From: Nonomuraea zeae
GTDB lineage: Bacteria > Actinomycetota > Actinomycetes > Streptosporangiales > Streptosporangiaceae
Reading direction: 5' to 3'
NCBI RefSeq assembly: GCF_005889725.1
Contig: NZ_VCKX01000061.1
Location: forward strand, 1-49,754
Length of the DNA: 49,754 bases
Under the pieces are notes generated by a model. The model was not told the origin of the DNA, ran no database searches, and worked only from the letters and a program-made list of their open reading frames with translations. Of this stretch, positions 31,117-39,226 are shown piece by piece; within the stretch, counting starts at the first letter, position 1, and the number at the start of each line of letters is the position of its first letter. Both the position numbers and the translations under genes were made by a program.

Positions 31117-31407
31117 TCAGTGGATGTAGACGCTGTCGCCGTACTCGGAGATCGTGCGCTGCCCCGGGTAGACGAGCTCAGGGCTGACCCCCGTGCAGTC
31201 GGCCGAATCGAAGATCAGGGCGATCTCGTCGGTGTGGTTCTCGACCACGAGCGGCCATCTGAAGCTGGAGTAGCAGCCGCTGGGATCGACGTGGACCTGG
31301 CCGTTGACGATCAGCACGCCGTTGGCGGCCTGGGCGGGGGAAGGGACGGACAGGGCGAGCAGCGCGGCGGCTGCGACGGCGCCGAGCTTCGCGGAGATCC
31401 GCGGCAT
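31117..31407 (-). CDS. Small secreted protein of unknown function
   Basis: 96 aa, ATG 31407 with AAAGGG 6-7 nt upstream. Sec signal (SAKLGAVAAAALLALSVPSPAQA-A). The mature part of about 70 residues is beta-rich with two Cys (GCYSSFRWPLVVENHTDEIALIFDSADCTG), probably disulfide-bonded. It has the look of small actinobacterial beta/gamma-crystallin or I36-inhibitor-like secreted proteins. No catalytic motif is seen. Confidence 0.75.
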   Translation of the reverse strand: MPRISAKLGAVAAAALLALSVPSPAQAANGVLIVNGQVHVDPSGCYSSFRWPLVVENHTDEIALIFDSADCTGVSPELVYPGQRTISEYGDSVYIH

Positions 31408-31443
31408 GGGTGACCCTTTCGTGGCAGGTGCGGTACCCCGTCC

Positions 31444-31465
31444 CCGCCGGCAGCCTGTCCGGCGG
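31444..31465. terminator. Hairpin downstream of the CocE-like gene
   Basis: CCGCCGG (31444-31450) pairs with CCGGCGG (31459-31465) over an 8-nt loop. It follows the minus-strand stop at 31588, after an AT-rich patch (31500-31530) containing the palindrome AGTTAACT. That patch probably carries the promoter of the small secreted protein. Confidence 0.45.
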
Positions 31466-31587
31466 TGACGGTCACCTGGGGTCTGCCCGGCACCGGAAGT
31501 CACAATGCGTAACTGAAAGTTAACTCCATGTGTTCGCGGCGTGCGGCTACTGCCGCCGTGGGGAGGCTTGACGGCGGGCGTGCCAGG

Positions 31588-33186
31588 TCAGCGCGGGACG
31601 ATCGGCAGCGTGATGTAGGAGTCGGGGTAGACCTTCTGGTGCTGGACGACCAGGTCGGTCTCGGCGGCCTCGGCGGCGGGCCGGCCGGTGCCGGGGTTGC
31701 GGTCGAAGCGGGGGAAGTTGGAGCTCGACACCTCCACCCTGATGCGGTGCCCGGCCTTGAAGACCTGGCTGGTGGCCACCAGGTCGATGGTGTACGTCCC
31801 GGACGAATCCGACGTGCGGACGATGCCGTCGATCACGCTCAGCGCCCGGCCGCCGGGATGGACGTTCACCAGCTTTGCCGTCCAGTCCGTGGCGGCCGCG
31901 GAGGTTTCGGCGTGCAGGGTCACCGAGATCGGGCCGGTCACCTCGACGTCGGCGGCCAGCACGTCGGAGGTGTAGCAGAGCACGTCGGGCCGGAGCTCCA
32001 CCTCCCGCTGGTCCTGCGGGCCGACGTTGGTGGGGTCGGGGAGCAGGAGCGGGCCTCCGACCGTGGGCACCGGGTCGCGCGGGTCGAAGGTGAAGGCGGC
32101 GGGCTCGGCCGACGCGGGCGGCTCGGGCGAGAGCAGGCCGTCGCCGTGCAGGTGGTAGCGGGTCTCGACGGCGCGGGCGAGCGGCCAGGACTCCTCGTCC
32201 CGCCACACGTCGTCGCCCATCACGAAGATCTTCACGGCGGGGCCGGTGTCCTGGCCCCTGAGGAAGGCGAGCTGCCGCTGTTCGAGCTGGATCGCCTGGG
32301 CCGAGGCGCCGAAGCCGAAGTCCAGCCGCCCGGTCCCCGAGGCGCCGGGCCCGAGGTGCGACCACGGGCCGATGACGAGCGGGCCGCCCAGCCGCCGGTG
32401 GTTCTCCAGCGTCCCGCCCAGGAACAGGTCGAACCAGCCCGCGACGTGCATGACGGGCACCTCGATGCGGTCGTGCCGCAGCGTCTCGGCGAGGCCCTGC
32501 CAGTAGTCGTCGCGTTCCGGGTGCCCGGTCCACTCCTGCCACCACGGGATGCCGGGAATGTCGCGCACCGGCAGCGTGCGCACGGCGGTGGGCTGGTCGC
32601 CCATCACCGGCAGGAGCGCGCCGAACTTCGCGCCCACGTCCTCGCCCGCCTCCATGGCGTGCATGAGCCCGAGCATCGACTGCATCGCGCCCCAGTTGAG
32701 CGCCGAGCCCAGGGCCAGCGCCCCGCCGTGGTACTTCAGCCCCTCGTGGAAGTCGTGCGGCGTCATCTGGGCGACCACGGCCTTCAGCCCCGGCGGGCGG
32801 GTCGCCGCCGCCTGCAGGGCGCAGCCGGCCAGGTAGGACATGCCGCTCATCACCACCTCGCCATTCGACCAGGGCTGCGAGGTGATCCAGGCGATCGTGT
32901 CGTGGCCGTCCACGCCCTCGTCCAGCCACGGCCGGTACTCGCCGTCGCTGCTCCCGCGCCCCCTGCAGTGCTGCAGCACCACCGCGTACCCGGCCTGCAG
33001 CGCGGGTATCACCGGCGCCATCCGGAACGTCCCCTCCCCGTACGGCGTGCGCATGAGCAGCGTGGGGAACGGCCCGCCGGTCGCCGGCCGGTGCACGGAG
33101 CCGCGCAGCACGGTCCCGTCGCGCATGGGCATGGGCGCGTCGTGCTCGACGGCGACCGGGAGCGAAGGGCGGTTGAGCTTCGGCAT
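31588..33186 (-). CDS. CocE/NonD-family hydrolase (X-Pro dipeptidyl-peptidase-like)
   Basis: 532 aa, ATG 33186. N-terminal S15-type alpha/beta-hydrolase domain: MPMRDGTVLRGSVHRP, RTPYGEG, QHCRGRGSSDGEYRPW, nucleophile Ser117 in MSGMSYLAG, Asp in VAGWFD and His in GPWSHLG. The C-terminal jelly-roll domain (VTLHAETSAAATDWTAKLVNVHPGGRALSVIDGIVR ... FPRFDRNPGTG) is complete. These enzymes cleave acyl esters or Pro-peptides; cocaine esterase is the best-known member. It lies 20 bp after the DUF3237 gene in an operon headed by a flavin monooxygenase, so ester hydrolysis in a catabolic route is likely. Confidence 0.9.
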   Translation of the reverse strand: MPKLNRPSLPVAVEHDAPMPMRDGTVLRGSVHRPATGGPFPTLLMRTPYGEGTFRMAPVIPALQAGYAVVLQHCRGRGSSDGEYRPWLDEGVDGHDTIAWITSQPWSNGEVVMSGMSYLAGCALQAAATRPPGLKAVVAQMTPHDFHEGLKYHGGALALGSALNWGAMQSMLGLMHAMEAGEDVGAKFGALLPVMGDQPTAVRTLPVRDIPGIPWWQEWTGHPERDDYWQGLAETLRHDRIEVPVMHVAGWFDLFLGGTLENHRRLGGPLVIGPWSHLGPGASGTGRLDFGFGASAQAIQLEQRQLAFLRGQDTGPAVKIFVMGDDVWRDEESWPLARAVETRYHLHGDGLLSPEPPASAEPAAFTFDPRDPVPTVGGPLLLPDPTNVGPQDQREVELRPDVLCYTSDVLAADVEVTGPISVTLHAETSAAATDWTAKLVNVHPGGRALSVIDGIVRTSDSSGTYTIDLVATSQVFKAGHRIRVEVSSSNFPRFDRNPGTGRPAAEAAETDLVVQHQKVYPDSYITLPIVPR

Positions 33187-33206
33187 GTGCGGCTCCTCGG
33201 GGAAGG

Positions 33207-33656
33207 TCAGGTCAGGGTGTAGGCGTCGTACCGGACGGCGGCGGCCGTGCGGGCCGCCGAGGCCACGGCCAGGGTGCGGTTGAGCCAGAGATACCGCTCG
33301 TCGCCCGTCTCGAAGCGGCAGAACAGCCGGAAGTAGTATTCCGACGGGTCCACCTCCTCACCTCGCGCGAGGCGCGCGAGCACGCCGGGCGTGCCGTGCC
33401 GCACCCCGCTGGTGGAGATGTACAGGAGCGCGTCGTCGTGGGTGCGCAGGGTGTAGCGCGTGTCGACACTGATGGTGCCGTCCGCGTGCACGATCTGCCA
33501 GTCCGCGCCGCCGGGAAGGACGGAGCCGGAGAGGCGCGGGCCGTCGAACGCGCCGCCGATGATGTTGATCACGCGGCGGCGGCCCCAGTGCGAGTCGCCC
33601 AGATCGAGGATCGGGTCGAGGTCCACCTGGAAGGTGGCGAGCGGTTCGAGGTTCAC
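33207..33656 (-). CDS. DUF3237 domain protein
   Basis: 149 aa from GTG 33656, which overlaps the monooxygenase stop (GTGA) and has GGAG upstream; an in-frame GTG at 33671 is an alternative. It matches the DUF3237 pattern: LATFQVDLDP, RRVINIIGGAFDGPRLSGSVLPGGADWQIVHADGTISVDTRYTLRTHDDALLYISTSGVR and EYYFRLFCRFETGDERYLWLNRTLAVASAAR. The fold is a beta-barrel; function is unknown, but it recurs in aromatic-degradation operons next to flavin monooxygenases, as here. Confidence 0.85.
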   Translation of the reverse strand: MNLEPLATFQVDLDPILDLGDSHWGRRRVINIIGGAFDGPRLSGSVLPGGADWQIVHADGTISVDTRYTLRTHDDALLYISTSGVRHGTPGVLARLARGEEVDPSEYYFRLFCRFETGDERYLWLNRTLAVASAARTAAAVRYDAYTLT

Positions 33657-34822
33657 GGGGTGACACTCCACGAAGGGCGTTCGGTGAGCGAGGCCGGGTC
33701 GAACCCGGCCGTGCGCTTGTAGGAGTCGGCGATCTCGGCCAGCTCCGTGTGCGGGATGACCTGCTCGACGTCGTCGAAGCCGCCGGGCGCGCGCTCGTGG
33801 GCGAGCTTCATGACGACCTCGGGTCCCATCTTCCTGTTCGACAGCAGCAGCGCCGTCGTGGCGGGCCGCCGCAGGCTCTCGTACGCGGCCAGGTCGCCGT
33901 GGGCGAGCGAGTGTGCCAGCACCCGGGCGTCGATGATCGCCTGGGAGGCGCCGTTGGAGCCGATCGGGTACATGGCGTGGGCCGCGTCACCGAGCAGCGT
34001 GACCCCGCCGGACGTCCAGCGGGGGAGCGGATCGCGGTCCACCATCGGGTACTCGTAGGCCGCCTGCGCCCCGGCGATGATGCCGGGGACGTCCAGCCAG
34101 TCGAAGCTCCAGTCCGCGAAGTGCCGGCCGATCTCGCCCAGGTCGGCGGGGCGGTTCCAGTTCCCCCGGTCCGGGGCCTCGCCGTCCAGCGGCCGCTCGG
34201 CGATCCAGTTGATCAGGGTGCGCCCGCCCGTCTCGATCGGGTACGCGACGAACTTCTGGATCCCGTCCCCGGCCATGATCATGGATCGGCCGGTCAGGAA
34301 CGGCTCCCCGTACGTGGTGCCCCGCCACAGGACCAGGCCGTTGCACGGCGGCGGTCCCTCGCCGGGATACAGGTGGGCGCGGACGGCCGAGTGGATCCCG
34401 TCCGCGCCGATGAGCAGGTCCTCCTGGCCGGGGCCGGTGATGCGGCTGCCGGTCCGTACGGCGTCCGGGCCCAGCCGGTCCAGCACCGCCTCCAGCAGGA
34501 GCAGTTGCAGGCGGCCGCGGTGCACGGAGTACTGCGGCCAGGCGTACCCGGCGCCGAGCCCTCTGGGCTCCGACCAGATCGGCGTGCCGTACCGGTTGAA
34601 GTAGGCCAGCTCGGCGGTGGCGACGCCGATCTCCGCGAGCCGGTCGGCCAGCCCCAGCTCGGTCAGCTCCCGCACGGCGTGGGGGAGGAGGTTGATGCCG
34701 ACGCCCAGCGGCAGGATCTCGCGGGCGGCCTCGTGCACCGTCACGTCCTCGAACCCGGCCGCGTGCAGGCTGAGCGCGGCGGTCAGCCCGCCGATGCCGG
34801 CTCCGGCGATGACGATGCGCAC
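33653..34822 (-). CDS. FAD-dependent monooxygenase (salicylate/PHBH-type)
   Basis: 389 aa from GTG 34822. Rossmann FAD motif GAGIGG (7-12), the DG motif in LLIGADGIHSAVRAHL and the GD motif LLGDAAHAMYPIGSNGASQAIIDA place it in class A flavoprotein monooxygenases that hydroxylate aromatic rings with NAD(P)H and O2. First gene of a three-gene operon (monooxygenase, DUF3237, CocE-like), divergent from a MarR regulator with a clear palindromic operator in between. A substrate cannot be named. Confidence 0.9.
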   Translation of the reverse strand: MRIVIAGAGIGGLTAALSLHAAGFEDVTVHEAAREILPLGVGINLLPHAVRELTELGLADRLAEIGVATAELAYFNRYGTPIWSEPRGLGAGYAWPQYSVHRGRLQLLLLEAVLDRLGPDAVRTGSRITGPGQEDLLIGADGIHSAVRAHLYPGEGPPPCNGLVLWRGTTYGEPFLTGRSMIMAGDGIQKFVAYPIETGGRTLINWIAERPLDGEAPDRGNWNRPADLGEIGRHFADWSFDWLDVPGIIAGAQAAYEYPMVDRDPLPRWTSGGVTLLGDAAHAMYPIGSNGASQAIIDARVLAHSLAHGDLAAYESLRRPATTALLLSNRKMGPEVVMKLAHERAPGGFDDVEQVIPHTELAEIADSYKRTAGFDPASLTERPSWSVTP

Positions 34823-34842
34823 GGCACCTCTTCTCCTGGCAG

Positions 34843-34862
34843 ATTGTTATGGCCGTAACAAT
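34843..34862. promoter_or_regulatory. MarR-type palindromic operator between marR and the monooxygenase operon
   Basis: ATTGTTATGGCCGTAACAAT is a 20-bp palindrome with a single mismatched pair. It lies 21 bp upstream of the monooxygenase GTG and about 17 bp upstream of a marR -10 candidate TAATAC (34880-34885). Size, symmetry and location fit a MarR dimer site controlling both directions. Confidence 0.75.
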
Positions 34863-34899
34863 ATCCACGAGCGGCGCCGTAATACGCAAGACTTGACCG

Positions 34900-35442
34900 G
34901 TGAACAGCGCCGATGCGGACCTCGCGGGAGGATCCCCGCCCGTCCCCGAGGACCTGCGGTATGCCGCCTTCGCGCGCGAGCGCCTGGCCGCGATGCCGCC
35001 CCCGGCCGACCCGGAGGCGTTCGCCCTGGCCTATCACCTGCTGCAGCTCGCCTACCTGCTCGTCACCGACCTGGAGACGCACATCCACCGCCCGCGCGGC
35101 TGGACGCTGCCGGGGTTCCGGCTGATGTTCAAGCTCTGGCTGCTGGGGCCCACGCAGCCGGTCCGGCTCGCCGAGCTTTCCGCCATGTCCCGCTCGGCGG
35201 TCACCAACGCGGTCAACACCCTGGAGCGCTCCGGCCTGGTGGAGCGCCGGCCGGTGCCGGAGGACGCCCGCGCGGTGGTGGTCGCGCTGACCGGGGAGGG
35301 CGAGGCGGCCGTGCGCGAGGCGTTCGCGGAGCAGACCCGCAGGGAGCAGGATTGGTTCTCGGCGCTCGACGCCGCCGAGCGCCGGCACCTGACCGGCCTG
35401 GTCACCCGCATACTCAGGGAACGCCCGGCCGGGGTCCCCTAA
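34900..35442 (+). CDS. MarR-family transcriptional regulator
   Basis: 180 aa from GTG 34900. Winged HTH core: GFRLMFKLWLLGPTQPVRLAELSAMSRSAVTNAVNTLERSGLVERRPVPEDARAVVVALTGEGEAAV, with dimerising helices on both sides. The GTG lies only 14 bp after the predicted -10 and no ribosome site is apparent, so the mRNA may have almost no leader. It probably represses the divergent monooxygenase/DUF3237/CocE operon until an aromatic ligand binds. Its TAA overlaps the TAG of the convergent gene by two bases. Confidence 0.88.
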   Translation: MNSADADLAGGSPPVPEDLRYAAFARERLAAMPPPADPEAFALAYHLLQLAYLLVTDLETHIHRPRGWTLPGFRLMFKLWLLGPTQPVRLAELSAMSRSAVTNAVNTLERSGLVERRPVPEDARAVVVALTGEGEAAVREAFAEQTRREQDWFSALDAAERRHLTGLVTRILRERPAGVP

Positions 35443-35882
35443 GCCCGGTCGCCGCTCTCGGCCGCGGTCCGGTCGATCAGGCGCTCGTAGCGCTGCTTGG
35501 CGGCCTGCGGGGTGCCGAGCCCGAGGCCGAAGGCGATGCTCTGCCAGGTCATGCCGCGCCCTCTGGCCATCTGGAGCAGCCCGGCCTCCAGCTCGTCCAT
35601 CTCGGCGCGGGCCAGGGGGATGAGGCTGAGCGCCGCGGTGATGTCGTCGTGGTCCACCTCGGGCTCGCCGTCCTCGCGCAGCGCGGCCCCGCTGAGCAGG
35701 AACGTCACGAGCCTGACCGCCTCCTGCGGCCCGATCATGGAGGCGTGCGCCTGCCGGCCGCGTTGCCGGTCGGTGGCCGCGTGCCGCTCGGCGATGCGGA
35801 AGAGCGAGGCGTGCACGCGCTGCGCCCGCGCCCGGGCGGGGTCCTCGGGGGTGAACGGGTGCTGTCCGGGGTTCGATTGCAT
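35439..35882 (-). CDS. Small DNA-binding-like protein, unknown function
   Basis: 147 aa. A helical protein with a C-terminal helix-turn-helix-like stretch (MARGRGMTWQSIAFGLGLGTPQAAKQRYERLIDR) and an N-terminal part rich in Arg/Ala (ARARAQRVHASLFRIAERHAATDRQRGRQAHASMIG). Similar proteins are common and uncharacterised in actinomycetes. Upstream is a TTGACA-like box inside the palindrome AGTTG-T-CAACT (35909-35919). Confidence 0.65.
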   Translation of the reverse strand: MQSNPGQHPFTPEDPARARAQRVHASLFRIAERHAATDRQRGRQAHASMIGPQEAVRLVTFLLSGAALREDGEPEVDHDDITAALSLIPLARAEMDELEAGLLQMARGRGMTWQSIAFGLGLGTPQAAKQRYERLIDRTAAESGDRA

Positions 35883-35908
35883 GCGACCAGAGTGGACGGC
35901 TCACGAAT

Positions 35909-35919
35909 AGTTGTCAACT
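35909..35919 (-). promoter_or_regulatory. Palindrome containing a TTGACA -35 element
   Basis: AGTTG-T-CAACT (35909-35919) reads TTGACA on the minus strand, 27-37 bp upstream of the small DNA-binding-like gene. It is a candidate promoter with autoregulatory operator; the matching -10 is weak. Confidence 0.4.
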
Positions 35920-36045
35920 TATTGTGTTGAACGGACTGTTTAAGCGGTGGAAACTCAGCGCGCGGACGATGACATTTGCATCTGTGCCCCGCCGGTCCGC
36001 CGGGACAAGGTAGGACCTCGTGAGCGCCCCCAGAAGGAGCACCGG

Positions 36046-36264
36046 ATGGCCACCTCCAGGATCGAGCGGACGTACGCCACCGCGCCCGAGCGGATCGCGT
36101 TCATGGAGGGCGCCGGCCTGCCGCCGGTGGACGCCCGGCAGGCGGACAAGGGCACCCGCGTCACGATGACCATGGACGCGATGCACGACGAGGAGTGGAC
36201 CCGGCGCCTGCTGACGGGCCGGGCCAACGAGCTGGACAACCTCGGCAGGGTGGCCGGCGTGTGA
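36046..36264 (+). pseudogene. Internally deleted SRPBCC/AHSA1-domain remnant
   Basis: 72 aa; AAGGAG precedes ATG 36046 by 8 nt, so it may still be translated. The sequence reads as three separated pieces of an SRPBCC (AHSA1-type) protein. The first strand is MATSRIERTYA, the middle segment is TAPERIAFMEGAGLP, and the last strand plus C-terminal helix is TRVTMTMDAMHDEEWTRRLLTGRANELDNL. Intact relatives are about 150-170 aa. The fold cannot form as it stands. This rests on my memory of the family and should be aligned. Confidence 0.6.
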
Positions 36265-36307
36265 TCGCAGGCCCGCCCCCGACGACCCCGCGAAACGAGA
36301 CCCGCGT

Positions 36308-37417
36308 ATGACGCTCCCCCTGGCACCGGTCCGGCGCCCGCTCGCCGGTGCCGCCACCCGGCCGGCACCTCTACCCTGGGCAGCTCGTACGCGTGGACGG
36401 GCGGTGGGCGGATTGACGAACCTCTGGCGGTCGGACCGCGTCGTGCGGCTGGCGCCGGCCGGCGCGGTCGCCTGCAGTGCGATGCTGCCGCTGGTGCAGG
36501 TGGCGCTGGCCTTCGCCTACGGGGGCGACGACAACGGGCCGGGGCTGTGGAGCATCGCCGCGACCACGGTCTACCTGCCGCTGCACCTGCGCCACGTCTG
36601 GTACGCCGCGCGCGCGGTCCGCCCGCCGGCCGCGTCCTGGACCATGGCGGCGCTGGCCGTCGTCATCCTGGCCGCCACGCCGCTGGCCGGGAACATGTGG
36701 CCGCGGTCGTACACCGCCCTGGTCGTGTCGGCCCTGCTCGTGCTGCCCGCCCCGTGGTCCCTGGCGATCTACGTGGCGGTGGTGGCCGCGGCGGCGCCCA
36801 TCGCCCATGAGCTCGGCCTGCCGTGGACGACCGCGCCGTGGCTGATGTTCTCGGTGCTGGCCGGCAGCGGGACGTTGCTGCTGCTGATCTGGCTGTCCGC
36901 CGCGCTGACCCGGTTGCAGGCGGCGAGGGAGCAGCTGGCCCAGCAGGCCGTCACGCAGGAGCGGCGCCGGATCGACGAGGACCTGCACCATTCGCTCGGC
37001 ACCGCGCTGGAGTCGCTGGCCGCGCGCGGCGAGCGGGCCGCCGGGCAGCTCGCGCGGGGCGAGTCGGCGGGTCTCGTGGCCGAGCTGACCGGGCTCTCCG
37101 ACGACTCCAGGCGCACGCTCGCCGAGGCCAGGCAGCGCGTGCGCGGCTACCAGCGATCGTCGCTGCGCACCGAGCTCGAGACCGCCACCACGCTGCTGGC
37201 CGCGGCCGGCATCGAGACCCGGCTCGAACTGCCCAGAGACGGCATCCCCGACACGATCGCCCAGCAGCCGCGGGCCGCCCTGCGCTCGACGGTGACGCGG
37301 CTGCTGCGCGACGGCAGAGTGCGCGCCTGCACGATCACGGTGACCTCGCGAGAGGGCCGGATACGCCTGGAGCTGCGGGCCGACGACGCCGCCGAGACGA
37401 TCGAGGTGCCGGCATGA
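36308..37417 (+). CDS. Degenerate sensor kinase (HisKA_3 dimerisation domain, no intact ATPase domain)
   Basis: 369 aa from ATG 36308; the first about 35 residues are atypical, and a TTG at 36413 directly before the first helix is an alternative start. Five to six TM helices (residues about 48-205), then a HisKA_3 helix pair with the phospho-acceptor His retained (ERRRIDEDLHHSLGTALESLAARG). The region that should be the HATPase domain (AALRSTVTRLLRDGRVRACTITVTSREGRIRLELRADDAAETIEVPA) has no N-box Asn and no glycine boxes, and ends early. It is coupled (ATGA) to an intact kinase and a response regulator, so it may act as a heteromeric sensor partner. Confidence 0.78.
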   Translation: MTLPLAPVRRPLAGAATRPAPLPWAARTRGRAVGGLTNLWRSDRVVRLAPAGAVACSAMLPLVQVALAFAYGGDDNGPGLWSIAATTVYLPLHLRHVWYAARAVRPPAASWTMAALAVVILAATPLAGNMWPRSYTALVVSALLVLPAPWSLAIYVAVVAAAAPIAHELGLPWTTAPWLMFSVLAGSGTLLLLIWLSAALTRLQAAREQLAQQAVTQERRRIDEDLHHSLGTALESLAARGERAAGQLARGESAGLVAELTGLSDDSRRTLAEARQRVRGYQRSSLRTELETATTLLAAAGIETRLELPRDGIPDTIAQQPRAALRSTVTRLLRDGRVRACTITVTSREGRIRLELRADDAAETIEVPA

Positions 37418-38586
37418 CCGGGTCGATCCCGCCGCCATGGGTGCTGCGGCACCCGCACTGGCCGCTGATCGCGCTGCACGTGCCGCTGGCTCTGCAGGTG
37501 CCCGTCTACACGATCCTCGGCATGGAGGGCTCGCCGGGCGATCCGGTCACCGCGATTTCGGCCGCGGTCCTGGCCGGCGGGCTCCAGCTGCGGCACAGCC
37601 TCGCCGCGACCAGGGGCGAACGGCCGCCGGGATGGCTCTGGAGCCTGGTCGCGTTGCTGCTGCTGGCCGACCTGCCGATCTGGTGGATCGGCGCGGACTG
37701 GGAAGGCTTCATGATCTTCGCCGTCGCGTCGATCGTGATGCTGCTGCACGGGCGGACGCGGCTGATCGTGATCGCCGCGCAGATCCTGATCCTGCCGACG
37801 CAGGAGTTGCTGGCGACCCTGCGGGACGACGGCACCGTGACGTCGCGCACGCTCATCCTGTGCGCGTACGCCCTGGTCGTCAGCCTCCTGTTCGCCGCGT
37901 CGCTGGTCGGCGGGGCGCGGCTGGTCCGGCTGGTGAACGAGCTGGCCGCCACCCGTACCGAGCTGGCCGCCGCAGCCGTCGGCGAGGAGCGGATCCGGGT
38001 CTCGCGCGACCTGCACGACCTGCTGGGCCAGAGCCTGTCGGCGATCTCGCTCAAGGGCGACCTGGCGCTGCGGCTGCTGGCCAAGGACGCCTGCGCCGCC
38101 CGCGCCGAGATCGAGAGCCTGACCGGGGTGGCCCGCGACGCGCTGCGGGACGTGCGCGCGATCACCCGTGACGAGCACGCCGTGTCGCTGCGTACCGAGA
38201 TCGACGGGGCCGCCGCCCTGCTCGGCGCGGCCGGGGTGTACACCCGGCTCGACGTGGCCGACCTGCCGCCGCTGCCCGGCCCCGCCCAGAGCGCCCTGGC
38301 GTGGGCGATCCGCGAGGGCACCACCAACCTGCTGCGCCACAGCGACGCTCAGACCTGCGCCATCACGCTTTCACGACGCGACGGCACAGTACGCTTGGAG
38401 ATCGTCAACGACGGCGTGCGCGCCGCCGCCCGCGGCTCGGAGCCGTCCCGGGTGGCCGAGCGGGCCGGCGGCTCGGGGTTGTCCGGGGTGGCCGAGCGGG
38501 CCCGCGCCGCCGGCGGCACGTCGGCGGCCACCGTGCTCGGCGGCCGGTTCCTGCTGTCGGTCGAGATCCCCGAGGAGGCCGCGTGA
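37414..38586 (+). CDS. Sensor histidine kinase (HisKA_3, DesK/NarL-pathway type)
   Basis: 390 aa, ATG overlapping the previous stop. About five N-terminal TM helices, HisKA_3 with RVSRDLHDLLGQSLSAISLKGDLALRLL (phospho-acceptor His), then HATPase with N-box IREGTTNLLRHSDA, a VNDG G1-type motif and GSGLSGVAERARAAGG as G2. The region between the G boxes has a short repeat (RVAERAGGSGLSGVAERA). It would phosphorylate the response regulator encoded 4 bp overlapping downstream. Confidence 0.9.
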   Translation: MTGSIPPPWVLRHPHWPLIALHVPLALQVPVYTILGMEGSPGDPVTAISAAVLAGGLQLRHSLAATRGERPPGWLWSLVALLLLADLPIWWIGADWEGFMIFAVASIVMLLHGRTRLIVIAAQILILPTQELLATLRDDGTVTSRTLILCAYALVVSLLFAASLVGGARLVRLVNELAATRTELAAAAVGEERIRVSRDLHDLLGQSLSAISLKGDLALRLLAKDACAARAEIESLTGVARDALRDVRAITRDEHAVSLRTEIDGAAALLGAAGVYTRLDVADLPPLPGPAQSALAWAIREGTTNLLRHSDAQTCAITLSRRDGTVRLEIVNDGVRAAARGSEPSRVAERAGGSGLSGVAERARAAGGTSAATVLGGRFLLSVEIPEEAA

Positions 38587-39188
38587 TCCGCGTACTGATC
38601 GCCGAGGACATGCACATGATCCGCTCCGCCCTCGTGGCCCTGCTGTCGCTGGAGGACGACATGGAGGTCGTCGCCGAGATCGAGCGCGGCGACGAGGTGC
38701 TGGCCACGGCGCTGCGCGTCCGGCCCGACGTCGCGGTGCTCGACATCGACATGCCGGGGCTGGACGGCCTGTCCGCCGCCGAGCAGCTGTCCGCGCGCCT
38801 GCCCTCCTGCCGGACCCTCGTGCTCACCGGGCTCAGCCAGCCGGGCAACCTGCTGCGCGCGCTGAAGGTGCACGCGAAGGGGTTCATCGTCAAGGACGCC
38901 CCCGCCCAGACCCTCACCGACGGGATCCGCCGCATCGCCCGCGGCGAGCGCGTGATCGACCCGGAGCTCGTCGCCGCGGCGCTGGAGACCGGCAGCAGCC
39001 CGCTCACCGCCAGGGAGACCGAGGTGCTGCGCGCCGCCGCGACCGGCGTGCGGATCGCCCAGATCGCCACCCAGCTCTCGCTGTCGCAGGCCACCGTGCG
39101 CAACTACCTGTCGAACGCGATCAGCAAGGTCGGTGGACGCAACCGCATCGACGCCATCCGCATCTCCCGCGACGCCGGCTGGCTCTGA
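38583..39188 (+). CDS. NarL/FixJ-family response regulator
   Basis: 201 aa from GTG 38583, overlapping the kinase stop (GTGA). The receiver domain has the acidic pair AED, the phospho-acceptor Asp in VAVLDIDMPGLDG, the conserved Thr in LTGL and Lys in IVKDA. The C-terminal LuxR HTH is complete (LTARETEVLRAAATGVRIAQIATQLSLSQATVRNYLSNAISKVGGRNRIDAIR). Partner of the two upstream kinases; target genes are unknown, and no transporter is adjacent. Confidence 0.93.
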   Translation: MIRVLIAEDMHMIRSALVALLSLEDDMEVVAEIERGDEVLATALRVRPDVAVLDIDMPGLDGLSAAEQLSARLPSCRTLVLTGLSQPGNLLRALKVHAKGFIVKDAPAQTLTDGIRRIARGERVIDPELVAAALETGSSPLTARETEVLRAAATGVRIAQIATQLSLSQATVRNYLSNAISKVGGRNRIDAIRISRDAGWL

Positions 39189-39226
39189 CCCCCGCTCGCC
39201 GCGGGCCCTGGCGAGTCCGCCGCCGG

